Assembly (NCBI GenBank): GCA_016213935.1
Contig: JACQZG010000025.1
Coordinates: 1-39,264 of the forward strand
Direction: 5' to 3'
DNA: 39,264 nt
DNA from: Nitrospirota bacterium
GTDB lineage: Bacteria; Nitrospirota; Thermodesulfovibrionia; UBA6902
Shown here: in pieces, positions 33,399 to 39,264 of the stretch
How positions within the stretch are numbered: position 1 is the first letter of the stretch
Layout: each line of letters starts with the position of its first letter
The notes under the pieces: generated by a model
Databases searched by the model: none
Told to the model about the DNA's origin: nothing
The model's input: the letters and a program-made list of their open reading frames with translations, nothing else
Position numbers and translations under genes: made by a program

Positions 33399-34715
33399 TT
33401 AAATATGCACGTCCCTTTTTCCAGATTCAATAAACTTGATCTTCTCAGCAAATCCGTTTGAGCTTTTTGCGATCTCTTTATCAAGCATCTTTTTTAACTT
33501 TTCCTTCACCTCGCCTGACGCGCAGTCTTCGAGATATTCTTTGAGGCTCAATAGCGCATTCTCGTGGCAGAAGTTTTTTATGCCCTCTGTTTCCGCAAGC
33601 TCTCTGAACCTTCCGCCGCTTCTGCCTTCCCTGTAACAGGCTGTGCAGAGGCTCGGCACAAGCCCGAGGCTGACTATCTTTTCTATAACCTCTTCAAGGC
33701 TCCGCGCGTCTCCTATCTCAAACTGCTCTGTATCTCCGTCATGCAGATAACCTGACGGGCTTGTCTTTGAACCTGCTGATATCTGCGATGCGCCGATAGT
33801 TAAAAGCTCATCCCTGATCCCCGGCTGCTCCCTTGTAGATATGACAACTCCGACATACGGAAGCGCAAGCCTGTATATGGCAACTATCTTCTTCAGGTCA
33901 TGATCAGATACGCGGTACCTCTCAAGCTCTACATCTGAACCTTCAGCAGGCTGAAGCCTCGGCACAGATAGTGTATGCGGGCCAAAGCCGTATTTATTGA
34001 TCAGCCTCCTGCTGTGCGAGATCAATACCGCAACCTCCCAGCGCCAGTCATAAAGTCCAAGCAGTACCCCCATTCCTATATCCTCAAATCCCACCTCTAT
34101 CGCCCTGTCCATAACTCCAAGCCTCCAGGCGTAATCTGCTTTAGCGCCTGTCGGGTGCATCTGCCTGTAAGTCGGGATGTGATATGTCTCCTGAAAGCAC
34201 TGATACACGCCGATGCCCGCGCCTTTCAGCCTTCTGAAATCCTCAACGCTCATAGGTGCAGTGTTTGCGTGAAGTATGCGTATGTCGGTCTTGTCATAAA
34301 TGGAATGGATGACCTTCTCCAGATAATCGATCCCGGCAGCCTTTGCGTGCTCGCTTGTGACAAGAAGCAGCCTCTTGTAGCCCCTGCCGGAAAGCAGCTT
34401 TGACTCTTCAACCGCCTCATCAACCGTAAGCGTCTTTCTCACGGCATCTTTATTCCCTGTCCTGAATCCGCAATAGAGACAGTCATTCACACATTCATTT
34501 GAGAGATAAAGCGGGGCAAAGAGAACTATCCTCTTGCCGTAGACCTTCTCCTTCACCTTTCTGGCAGCCTGAAATATCTCATCCCATAACCCGTTATCCT
34601 CAAGCGCAAGAAGGCTTGATACCTCAGACATATCAAGCACCTGAAGGTTTAGAGACTTTGCAAGAATCTCGCGGATGCGCGCCGGGTCTGTGTTAACTTT
34701 TCTATTCATAGTCAT
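33399..34715 (-). CDS. thiH: 2-iminoacetate synthase ThiH, HydG-type
   Basis: 438 residues, radical SAM. The SAM-cluster motif is CVNDCLYC (C-x3-C-x2-C) near residue 75. The barrel contains RRTL-like RKTLTVDEA, NTAPMSVEDFR, VYQCFQETYHIPTY, GVLLGLYDWRWEV and FGPHTLSVPRLQPA. The C-terminus has CTAC followed 22 residues later by Cys (NFCHENALLSLKEYL), the C-x2-C-x22-C auxiliary-cluster motif that distinguishes the [FeFe]-hydrogenase maturase HydG from classical ThiH. By position it is the tyrosine lyase feeding ThiG; by sequence it could equally be called hydG. Two in-frame ATGs (34715 and 34709) compete. First gene after the TPP riboswitch. Confidence 0.85.
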   Translation of the reverse strand: MTMNRKVNTDPARIREILAKSLNLQVLDMSEVSSLLALEDNGLWDEIFQAARKVKEKVYGKRIVLFAPLYLSNECVNDCLYCGFRTGNKDAVRKTLTVDEAVEESKLLSGRGYKRLLLVTSEHAKAAGIDYLEKVIHSIYDKTDIRILHANTAPMSVEDFRRLKGAGIGVYQCFQETYHIPTYRQMHPTGAKADYAWRLGVMDRAIEVGFEDIGMGVLLGLYDWRWEVAVLISHSRRLINKYGFGPHTLSVPRLQPAEGSDVELERYRVSDHDLKKIVAIYRLALPYVGVVISTREQPGIRDELLTIGASQISAGSKTSPSGYLHDGDTEQFEIGDARSLEEVIEKIVSLGLVPSLCTACYREGRSGGRFRELAETEGIKNFCHENALLSLKEYLEDCASGEVKEKLKKMLDKEIAKSSNGFAEKIKFIESGKRDVHI

Positions 34716-34721
34716 AAAAAT

Positions 34722-34752
34722 AAAAAAACCGTATCCCTGAAAGGAATACGGT
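34722..34752 (-). terminator. Riboswitch expression-platform terminator
   Basis: Minus strand ACCGTATTCC, 4-base loop, GGGATACGGT, then TTTTTT (stem 34728-34737 with 34743-34752). It sits between the TPP aptamer and thiH and is the likely off-state of the switch. Confidence 0.85.
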
Positions 34753-34762
34753 GAATGATTCT

Positions 34763-34858
34763 TCCTCCCTTTCCTCCGCCAGGATTAACCGGTTCAGGTT
34801 CAAGGGGTCTCCTTCCGATAAATCAGAAGAACTCTCAGGCTAATGCCTCCCCCAGGGT
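34763..34858 (-). ncRNA. TPP riboswitch (thi box)
   Basis: The minus strand shows the conserved core in order: GGGGGAG near the 5' end, GCCTGAGA, ACCCCTTGAACCTGAACC, GGTTAATCC and GGCGGAGGAAAGGG. This is the thi-box aptamer that binds thiamine pyrophosphate; with the terminator at 34722-34752 it should switch the thiHSGEC operon off when TPP is abundant. Confidence 0.95.
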
Positions 34859-34864
34859 AGTTAA

Positions 34865-34894
34865 AGTATAGCGTTATGGAAAAAAGAGAGTCAA
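34865..34894 (-). promoter_or_regulatory. Sigma70-type promoter of the thiamine operon
   Basis: Minus strand TTGACT (34889-34894), 18-base spacer, TATACT (34865-34870), placing the start right before the riboswitch aptamer. Confidence 0.75.
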
Positions 34895-34927
34895 GCAGAT
34901 AATGGCTCTCCGCAATAAGAATTATAC

Positions 34928-35323
34928 TCACACGGCCAGTTCAATCTTCAGAAAACGTTTTATCTCTTTAAAATGTTTATCGAGAGTGAAGAGCCTGCAA
35001 TGGTTCTCATCGGCAATCACGGCGATGTAGCAGTCCACGAGATGAACAGTGACACCTTTTTTCTTCATCTGAAATGAAAGCCTTCCTGCTTTCTCCCATG
35101 TTCCATCCTGCTGGTCAAGGATCGTAAAAGCCCCTATGAACTCGCCGATAGCCATGACTTCCTGCTCAGATTTAGCTCCCTGCGTGAGTTCGGCTATGAC
35201 CACCTTCGGCACACAGATCTCTGCAACTGTCAATAAATCGTCCACCCGCTCAGCCAATACAGTATCAGATGCCTTGAAGTAGGCAATCCATACCGAAGTG
35301 TCGATCAGTATCTTATCTCTCAC
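34928..35323 (-). CDS. vapC: PIN-domain toxin VapC
   Basis: 131 residues. The PIN metal-site acids are visible: Asp in LIDTSVWIAYF, Glu in VIAELTQGA, Asp in LVDCYIAVIA and Asp in FTLDKHF. VapC toxins are Mg-dependent RNases that cleave tRNA or rRNA. The GTG start lies within the last codons of the antitoxin gene (11-base overlap). Confidence 0.92.
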   Translation of the reverse strand: MRDKILIDTSVWIAYFKASDTVLAERVDDLLTVAEICVPKVVIAELTQGAKSEQEVMAIGEFIGAFTILDQQDGTWEKAGRLSFQMKKKGVTVHLVDCYIAVIADENHCRLFTLDKHFKEIKRFLKIELAV

Positions 35324-35510
35324 GATGCCTTATCTCATCAGCGGTCATATCGAACTTCAGTTTACCCTTCATGGACCGTATCTTTTCGATCTTCTTCTTC
35401 CTGAGATAATCTTCAACAGCTACCCTGACCGCAGAGGCCTTGCTTCTGGTCTTTGTCTCCTTCATCAAAGCGTCAAGAGCATCCTTTTCTATTGTAACTG
35501 TTGCACGCAT
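35313..35510 (-). CDS. vapB: Antitoxin VapB (ribbon-helix-helix type)
   Basis: 65 residues from the ATG at 35510, preceded by AGGAGGGG; an upstream ATG at 35531 would include the ribosome-binding site in coding sequence. MRATVTIEKDALDALMKETKTRSKASAVRVAVEDYLRKKK is a ribbon-helix-helix of the type II VapB class; the C-terminus wraps the toxin. Confidence 0.88.
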   Translation of the reverse strand: MRATVTIEKDALDALMKETKTRSKASAVRVAVEDYLRKKKIEKIRSMKGKLKFDMTADEIRHRER

Positions 35511-35584
35511 AATCCCCTCCTTGTTGTGCATATCTTATGCACCATTATAACATATCATTTACACAAGCCAACCCTCTTCTTTTG

Positions 35585-36072
35585 CTCCCCTCCTATTTTA
35601 GGAGGGGCAAGGGGTGGTAAATGGAGGGGATTAAGGGGTGGTTTGTTTAGAAAGAAAATTTTCCTTTATTACTTTTAACACACCTTCTGTGTTTTCAAAT
35701 ACATCTTTGTTTTCAAAACGTATCACTCTGATATTAAAAGCCGTTAGATATTCTGTCCTTGCTGTGTCGTATTCATACCCGCTGTCTGTAAAATGCGCAA
35801 CCCCATCCAATTCTATACAAGGTTTCTCCGACGGACAGTAAAAATCAAGAACATACGGGCCGACACTGTGCTGTCTTCTGAACTTCCTATCTTCAATCTG
35901 ACTCTCTTTCAATAGAGACCATAATTTAGCCTCAGCAGGAGTTAAGTTATTTCTGAGTTTCTTCCTGTTTACTTTCAGGTTCTTTATGTTATGAATCTTT
36001 ACTGCCACTTATATACCACCCCTTTATCCCCTCCATTTACCACCCCTACCCCTCCTTAACTAAGGAGGGGAG
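35585..36072. mobile_element. Inverted-repeat-bounded unit carrying a DUF559 nuclease gene
   Basis: 488 bases bounded by 58-base inverted repeats (35585-35642 and 36015-36072). The two arms differ by a few bases at their outer hairpin and by one base within the inner 33. Each arm has an outer palindrome (CTCCCCTCCT / AGGAGGGG) and two direct copies of AAGGGGTGGT. The gene fills the space between arms: its stop codon is inside one arm, and its GTG is 6 bases from the other. No clear target-site duplication is visible. Confidence 0.7.
35631..36008 (-). CDS. DUF559 family nuclease-like protein
   Basis: 125 residues. DUF559 proteins belong to the PD-(D/E)xK/Vsr-like nuclease fold. Visible are the helix LRNNLTPAEAKLWSLLK, KFRRQHSVGPYVLDFYCPSEKPCIELDG (the Asp and E-x-D core), YDTARTEYLTAFNIRVIRFEN, and a C-terminal helix. 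The GTG start follows the inverted repeat closely, and the last residues KQTTP with the stop are encoded by the other repeat. The gene is thus embedded in the repeat unit, not merely next to it. It is likely to nick or cut DNA; the biological target is unknown. Confidence 0.85.
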   Translation of the reverse strand: MAVKIHNIKNLKVNRKKLRNNLTPAEAKLWSLLKESQIEDRKFRRQHSVGPYVLDFYCPSEKPCIELDGVAHFTDSGYEYDTARTEYLTAFNIRVIRFENKDVFENTEGVLKVIKENFLSKQTTP

Positions 36073-36112
36073 TTAAAAAAAGCGTAAAACTGTAAAAAAT
36101 CAAACTATAAAA

Positions 36113-37393
36113 CTAACGAGTCCTAGCGAGACGGAACCCGAGGTCGCTACCCCCGAGGCCGGGGTTGAGGTAGAGCCGGAGGCCGCGCGCGCTGAGCGCA
36201 TTAGTGAACCATGAACCACCGCGCCGCACGCGGAGCTGTCCACTACTTGGTCCTTGAGGATTATTCCTCGGACTATTCTGATAATAGCTCTCGCCATACC
36301 AGTCCTGCACCCACTCCCATACATTACCGCTCATGTCATATATTCCCAATCCGTTTGCCGCCTTCCTTCCTACCTGATGCGTATTGTTTCCTGAATTTGA
36401 ACCATACCAAGCCACGCTGTCAACATTATCTCCACTCGCATATTTCTCCTTCTTCCCTCCGCTCCTTGCCGCATACTCCCACTCCGCCTCTGTAGGCAAC
36501 CGATAGTTACCCCCAAGCTTACGTATGAATTCCCGGATACCATTCCAGCTTACGTTCTCAACAGGACAGTCATCCCCGCAACCGCTGAATTCTGACGGGT
36601 TGTTTCCCATAACATCTCTCCACTGTCCCTGCGTCACTTCATACTTCCCTATATAAAAATCATCCACGCATACCTCATGCACAGGCTTTTCGTCACCACT
36701 TCCATCCCCAAACGTATCTCCCATCTGATAACATCCGCCTTTAACATAGACCATATCTGTAAGATGTTCCCTTCTCTCAGCCTCAGCAATTCTTTCTTTC
36801 TCAGCCTCATTTCTCTCTTGTTCTGAAATATTAATGATCTTTTTCTCCTTAAAATGTGCTTTTAATTTCAACACCCCGCCTTCACTAAGAATAAAAATAC
36901 CGGAAAGTTTCTGGCCGCCTCTCTCAAAGCTTATGTTGTGCCTGCCAACCTTTACATTATCAATCTCTATGTCAGTAGTTCCTTTGTTGCTGCCATCTAT
37001 AAAGACAACAGCGCCACGAGGAACGCTTCTCAGCGCCAGGCGGCCAACCTGCGCAAGAGAATCTGAAACTTCCGGGGATATCTTCTTTGACTTTTCCTGA
37101 AGTTCATCGAACCGGATAACGACCTCTACCGCTTTATTGGTTGTTATATAGATGTCTTTGATGATCGGGGTATAGTTTGTCTTTACCGCCTTAAGTGTAT
37201 GCCCGCCGGGAGCCAATCCCTCTATGAAAAGTCCGTTATCATCAGCATTTGTTATCCCCTTAAAGACATTATCAATAAAGATTCGGACATCTGGCTCGCA
37301 AGTTACCTGTAAATCGCCTGTGGCGGCAAATAAAACATGAGGTTGAAAAAACCAGATGACAGATAAGAACATAACGGTTATTATTTTTCTCAT
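36113..37393 (-). CDS. Exported PEGA-PEGA-FGE/C-type-lectin-fold protein, putative DGR target
   Basis: 426 residues. A Sec signal peptide (1-23) is followed by two PEGA domains (about 28-95 and 118-180, the second containing SVPRGAVVFIDGSNKGTT), a charged helical linker (EQERNEAEKERIAEAERR), and a formylglycine-generating-enzyme-like domain: MVYVKGGCYQMG, YEVTQGQWRDVMG, PVENVSWNG, YRLPTEAEWEYAARSG, NGLGIYDMSGNVWEW, RGGSW. The catalytic Cys pair of true FGE is missing, so it is not a sulfatase activator. The last 30 codons are GC-rich and poor in A, ending LGFRLARTR, which fits a variable region of a diversity-generating retroelement. Good ribosome-binding site (AAGGAGG) and own promoter. Confidence 0.85.
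   Translation of the reverse strand: MRKIITVMFLSVIWFFQPHVLFAATGDLQVTCEPDVRIFIDNVFKGITNADDNGLFIEGLAPGGHTLKAVKTNYTPIIKDIYITTNKAVEVVIRFDELQEKSKKISPEVSDSLAQVGRLALRSVPRGAVVFIDGSNKGTTDIEIDNVKVGRHNISFERGGQKLSGIFILSEGGVLKLKAHFKEKKIINISEQERNEAEKERIAEAERREHLTDMVYVKGGCYQMGDTFGDGSGDEKPVHEVCVDDFYIGKYEVTQGQWRDVMGNNPSEFSGCGDDCPVENVSWNGIREFIRKLGGNYRLPTEAEWEYAARSGGKKEKYASGDNVDSVAWYGSNSGNNTHQVGRKAANGLGIYDMSGNVWEWVQDWYGESYYQNSPRNNPQGPSSGQLRVRRGGSWFTNALSARGLRLYLNPGLGGSDLGFRLARTR
36128..36208 (-). other. Putative DGR variable region (VR)
   Basis: The 27 codons after GGSW (residues 396-422). 56 of 81 bases are G or C, only 9 are A on the coding strand, no codon ends in A, and 22 of 27 end in C or T. Invariant family residues (Ala, Arg, Pro, LGFRL) are kept, while positions that are Asn in typical template repeats (AAC/AAT codons) are Phe, Thr, Leu, Ser, Tyr, Gly here. 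That is the expected outcome of adenine mutagenesis. Confidence 0.6.
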
Positions 37394-37421
37394 AGTTTTA
37401 ATCCTCCTTATATTGCCTCAT

Positions 37422-37450
37422 ATTATCAACTGACGAGAAAATGTTTGCAA
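37422..37450 (-). promoter_or_regulatory. Sigma70-type promoter for the PEGA/FGE-fold gene
   Basis: Minus strand TTGCAA (37445-37450), 17-base spacer, GATAAT (37422-37427), about 30 bases before the ATG. Confidence 0.5.
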
Positions 37451-37497
37451 CTACTTTTTTTGTTTAAAACGAACTTTCGGAAATCCTCTTACAGAAA

Positions 37498-37520
37498 GAT
37501 TCCCGACAAGCGGGAATGAC
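37498..37520. repeat. Solo palindromic repeat
   Basis: GATTCCCGACAAGCGGGAATGAC, written here in parts: GATTCCCG, ACAAG, CGGGAATGAC. One half-unit of the GTCATTCC/GGAATGAC family, lying in the divergent gap between two genes. Confidence 0.7.
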
Positions 37521-37570
37521 AGATTTTAAATAGATTCCGGTAGAACCATTTTTTATGATATATTGTTCTT

Positions 37571-38338
37571 ATGATATTTTTAAAAAATCTGCTGATATTA
37601 TTGGCTCTCTTCATTTCATCCGCGCCGCTATCCTCATCATACGCATATGACGTGCTAACTGTAGATGAGATCGTGGACAAGATGGACAAGCTCTACCGCA
37701 GCAAGACGAGCCGCGGGCAGATTGAGATGATGATAGCATCTGAGAACTGGGAGCGCACGCTCACAATGGATATCTGGAGCGAGGGTTTGGACATGACCTT
37801 TATCCGCATAAAGAGCCCAAAAAAGGATACTGACATCGCTACGCTCAGGATGAAGAATGAGATGTGGAACTACTTCCCCAAGATAAACAAGGTGATGAAG
37901 GTGCCGCCGTCCATGATGATGAGCTCGTGGATGGGCTCTGACTTTACGAATGACGACCTTGTGAAAGAGAGTTCCATGAGGGAAGATTATACAGGGAGAC
38001 TGATAACTTCCGAAGTGGCTGATACTGCCAATTACTATATAGAGCTCATACCTAAAGCTGATATCCCAACAGTCTGGGCAAAGATAATCCTCGTTGTCAG
38101 CAAAGGCGACTACCTTCCTGTGCGGGAGACATACTATGACGAGAAGGGACAGAAGATGAGGATAATGGAGTTCAGCGAACCGAAGACCTTCAGCGGAAGA
38201 AAGATCCCTTCTGTGCTTGTTATGAAGCCGCTAAATAAACCGGGGAAAAAGACGGTTATTAAATACATCGACCTTGAGTTTGATATAAAGCTTGAACCGG
38301 ATATTTTTACGCTGCGGAACCTTCAGAGAATGAAATAA
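37571..38338 (+). CDS. LolA-like outer-membrane lipoprotein-sorting protein
   Basis: 255 residues with a Sec signal peptide (1-25, SSSYAYD). The mature part is the LolA/LppX-like half-barrel of the outer-membrane-lipoprotein-sorting group: DKMDKLYRSKTSRGQIEM, DIWSEGLDMTFIRIKSPKKD, MWNYFPKINKVMKVPPSMMMSSWMGSDFTNDDL, DYLPVRETYYDEKGQKMR. These proteins usually sit beside FtsX-like ABC permeases, as here, and probably carry a lipid or lipoprotein across the periplasm. Between this gene and the permease, a nuclease remnant and repeats intrude. Confidence 0.85.
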   Translation: MIFLKNLLILLALFISSAPLSSSYAYDVLTVDEIVDKMDKLYRSKTSRGQIEMMIASENWERTLTMDIWSEGLDMTFIRIKSPKKDTDIATLRMKNEMWNYFPKINKVMKVPPSMMMSSWMGSDFTNDDLVKESSMREDYTGRLITSEVADTANYYIELIPKADIPTVWAKIILVVSKGDYLPVRETYYDEKGQKMRIMEFSEPKTFSGRKIPSVLVMKPLNKPGKKTVIKYIDLEFDIKLEPDIFTLRNLQRMK

Positions 38339-38348
38339 CTAATGTTTT

Positions 38349-38380
38349 GTCATTCCCGAAGGTCTTAATCGGGAATCCAG
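38349..38380. repeat. Palindromic repeat, left of the GIY-YIG remnant
   Basis: GTCATTCCCG, 12 bases, CGGGAATCCAG. Faces the inverted copy at 38611-38637 across the nuclease remnant. Confidence 0.8.
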
Positions 38381-38387
38381 AAATAAT

Positions 38388-38608
38388 ATGAAAAATTATT
38401 ATGTTTATATCCTTAGCAGTAAACGCAATGGTACTTTGTATGCAGGTGTTACTTCAGATATTATTAGAAGAGTTTATGAACATAAAAATGCGTTAGTTGA
38501 AGGGCTGACCAAGAAATACAGCATTCATGACCTTGAGCATGGAAATTAGAATTGATAGAGAAAGTAAATCCTAACTGGCTTGATTTATATGAAAGCATAT
38601 GTGGTTAA
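38388..38608 (+). pseudogene. GIY-YIG nuclease remnant with internal deletion
   Basis: The frame opens MKNYYVYILSSKRNGTLYAG, then VTSDIIRRVYEHKN, EGLTKKYSIHDL: a clear GIY-YIG endonuclease N-terminus (Y-V-Y ... L-Y-A-G, Arg, His, Asn). It stops at 38547-38549 after 53 codons. In another frame the following DNA encodes WKLELIEKVNPNWLDLYESICG, the normal C-terminus of this family, to a stop at 38606-38608. About 25-30 codons that should lie between (the E-x4-EKQ-x2-W part) are missing, so an internal out-of-frame deletion has inactivated it. The 471-base gap 38339-38809 holds this remnant and four repeat copies, nothing else. Confidence 0.88.
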
Positions 38609-38610
38609 CC

Positions 38611-38637
38611 CTGGATTCCTGCTTTCGCAGGAATGAC
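38611..38637. repeat. Palindromic repeat, right of the GIY-YIG remnant
   Basis: CTGGATTCCTGC, TTTC, GCAGGAATGAC: inverted relative to the copy at 38349-38380, starting 3 bases after the nuclease stop codon. Confidence 0.85.
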
Positions 38638-38683
38638 ATGAGCCATTGACTCACAAGTTAGAGTATGAAAATAACCCTTATTC

Positions 38684-38777
38684 GTCATTCCCGCAGTCTG
38701 TTGAGTTGGAATCCAGAGCAAAGAATTAGATTGTCGTTTTCACGGGAAACATGGATTCCTGCTTTCGCAGGAATGAC
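38684..38777. repeat. Composite palindromic repeat element
   Basis: GTCATTCCCGC at 38684 through GGAATCCAG at 38716, then 35 bases, then TGGATTCCTGC through GCAGGAATGAC ending 38777. Same layout as the 66-base element at 33325-33390 with no gene inside. Confidence 0.8.
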
Positions 38778-38809
38778 ATCTGAAAGCATTTATTGCAAAT
38801 TAAACCTAA

Positions 38810-39264
38810 ATGATTATCCATAAGATAGCCTTCCGTAACATCTTCCGTAACAAGTGGCGCTCGATACTGACAGGCATGATGATGGCGGGCGGATGCGCGC
38901 TCTTCGGACTCTTCTTCGGCATGGTTGACGGCACATACGGAAATCTGATAGACATGTTCACCCGCGACCACACGGGACATATTCAGATACACAAAAAAGG
39001 CTATCTTGACAAGCCCTCGATATACAAGACCCTCGCATCCCCTGATTTAATCGGCAAAAAGATAGAATCAATCTCATACGTCAATTCATGGGCTCCGAGG
39101 GTCTATACTCCTGCGCTTGCATTCGCAGGAAAGAAGACAACAGGCGTAACTGTCATGGGCATTGATCCTGTCAGAGAGGCGAAGACGACCCGTCTTAAAA
39201 ACAAGGTGAGTAAAGGGAGTTTCCTTTCAGCTTCTCCTGAGTTGGAGGTTGTGATAAGCGACGG
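38810..39264 (+). CDS. ABC transporter permease, FtsX/LolC-like (partial, runs off window)
   Basis: About 151 residues are visible. It begins MIIHKIAFRNIFRNKWRSIL, a typical N-terminal amphipathic part, then one membrane helix (TGMMMAGGCALFGLFFGMVDG) and the start of a MacB-type periplasmic core domain (MFTRDHTGHIQIHKKGYLDKPSIY, APRVYTPALAFAG, VMGIDPVREAKTTRL). Relatives such as LolC/E and MacB couple ATP hydrolysis to mechanical work on periplasmic lipoproteins or substrates. With the LolA-like gene upstream it likely forms one export system. Confidence 0.85.
   Translation, partial: MIIHKIAFRNIFRNKWRSILTGMMMAGGCALFGLFFGMVDGTYGNLIDMFTRDHTGHIQIHKKGYLDKPSIYKTLASPDLIGKKIESISYVNSWAPRVYTPALAFAGKKTTGVTVMGIDPVREAKTTRLKNKVSKGSFLSASPELEVVISD

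Noticed and set aside
35298..35678. Plus-strand open frame of 126 codons over the VapBC-DUF559 boundary
   Set aside because: It is a shadow of the VapB gene and the inverted repeat on the other strand, with no ribosome-binding site or family resemblance.
34716..36112. Search for a DGR reverse transcriptase, Avd or template repeat next to the variable region
   Set aside because: All frames here are explained by VapBC, DUF559 and the thiamine leader; no RT motif (such as YxDD) and no second copy of the variable region were seen in the window.
36113..37393. Functional formylglycine-generating enzyme (sulfatase activator)
   Set aside because: The fold matches but the catalytic Cys pair is missing and no sulfatase gene is nearby.
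38349..38777. Several similar palindromic repeats close together, CRISPR-like at first sight
   Set aside because: Copies are in alternating orientation, spacing ranges from 35 to over 200 bases, one interval holds a gene remnant, and there are no cas genes. They are dispersed palindromic elements.

Overview
The window reads as a chromosomal segment of a Gram-negative, probably anaerobic bacterium. LptC/LptA/LptB imply an outer membrane with lipopolysaccharide. A six-gene Rnf complex and oxygen-sensitive radical-SAM thiamine enzymes imply anaerobic metabolism. Gene content and order (rnfCDGEAB, lptCAB-rpoN-hpf-rapZ, ffh-rpsP-khpA-trmD-rplS-rnhB, a PrsK-like kinase) would fit Nitrospirota. That placement is inference from gene content; no marker phylogeny could be run.

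Layout. 1-5.8 kb, minus strand: an O-antigen ligase/PglL-like polytopic protein follows five type IV pilin-like genes. Two of the pilins have lost the canonical Glu at +5, and three of the pilin promoters share a motif around the -35 box. 5.9-8.4 kb, minus: a membrane histidine kinase resembling PrsK and a short response regulator made of a PrsR-like receiver joined directly to a Fis-type helix-turn-helix. A tRNA-Val(CAC) follows on the plus strand. 8.7-14.2 kb, minus: a complete rnfCDGEAB operon. 14.5-19.9 kb, plus: lptC-lptA-lptB-rpoN-hpf-rapZ, then a PilZ protein and a stand-alone cyclic-nucleotide-binding protein. 19.9-28.1 kb, minus: M16 protease, pnp, rpsO, then rnhB-rplS-trmD-khpA-rpsP-ffh (no rimM), then trxA with a consensus promoter. 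28.2-29.5 kb, plus: an alpha/beta hydrolase and an unrecognised protein. 29.6-34.9 kb, minus: a TPP-riboswitch-controlled thiamine operon thiH-thiS-thiG-thiE-thiC-mtgA, in which ThiH carries the C-terminal cysteine motif of HydG.

34.9-39.3 kb is an accessory region. It holds a VapBC pair, a DUF559 nuclease gene packed between 58-bp near-perfect inverted repeats, and an exported PEGA-PEGA-FGE/C-type-lectin-fold protein. The last 27 codons of that protein before its LGFRL-type end look like a diversity-generating-retroelement variable region. A LolA-like protein and an ABC permease running off the window are separated by a decayed GIY-YIG nuclease gene, which is itself bracketed by inverted palindromic repeats.

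The main hunting results are the putative variable region with no reverse transcriptase or template repeat in sight, and the two unrelated small nucleases (DUF559 and GIY-YIG), each sitting inside its own inverted-repeat frame. Further results are the family of GTCATTCC/GGAATGAC palindromes with solo copies, and several period-7 repeat tracts at gene edges (end of rnfA, start of thiE, thiS-thiG gap). The regulated pilin cluster with its two-component system completes the list.
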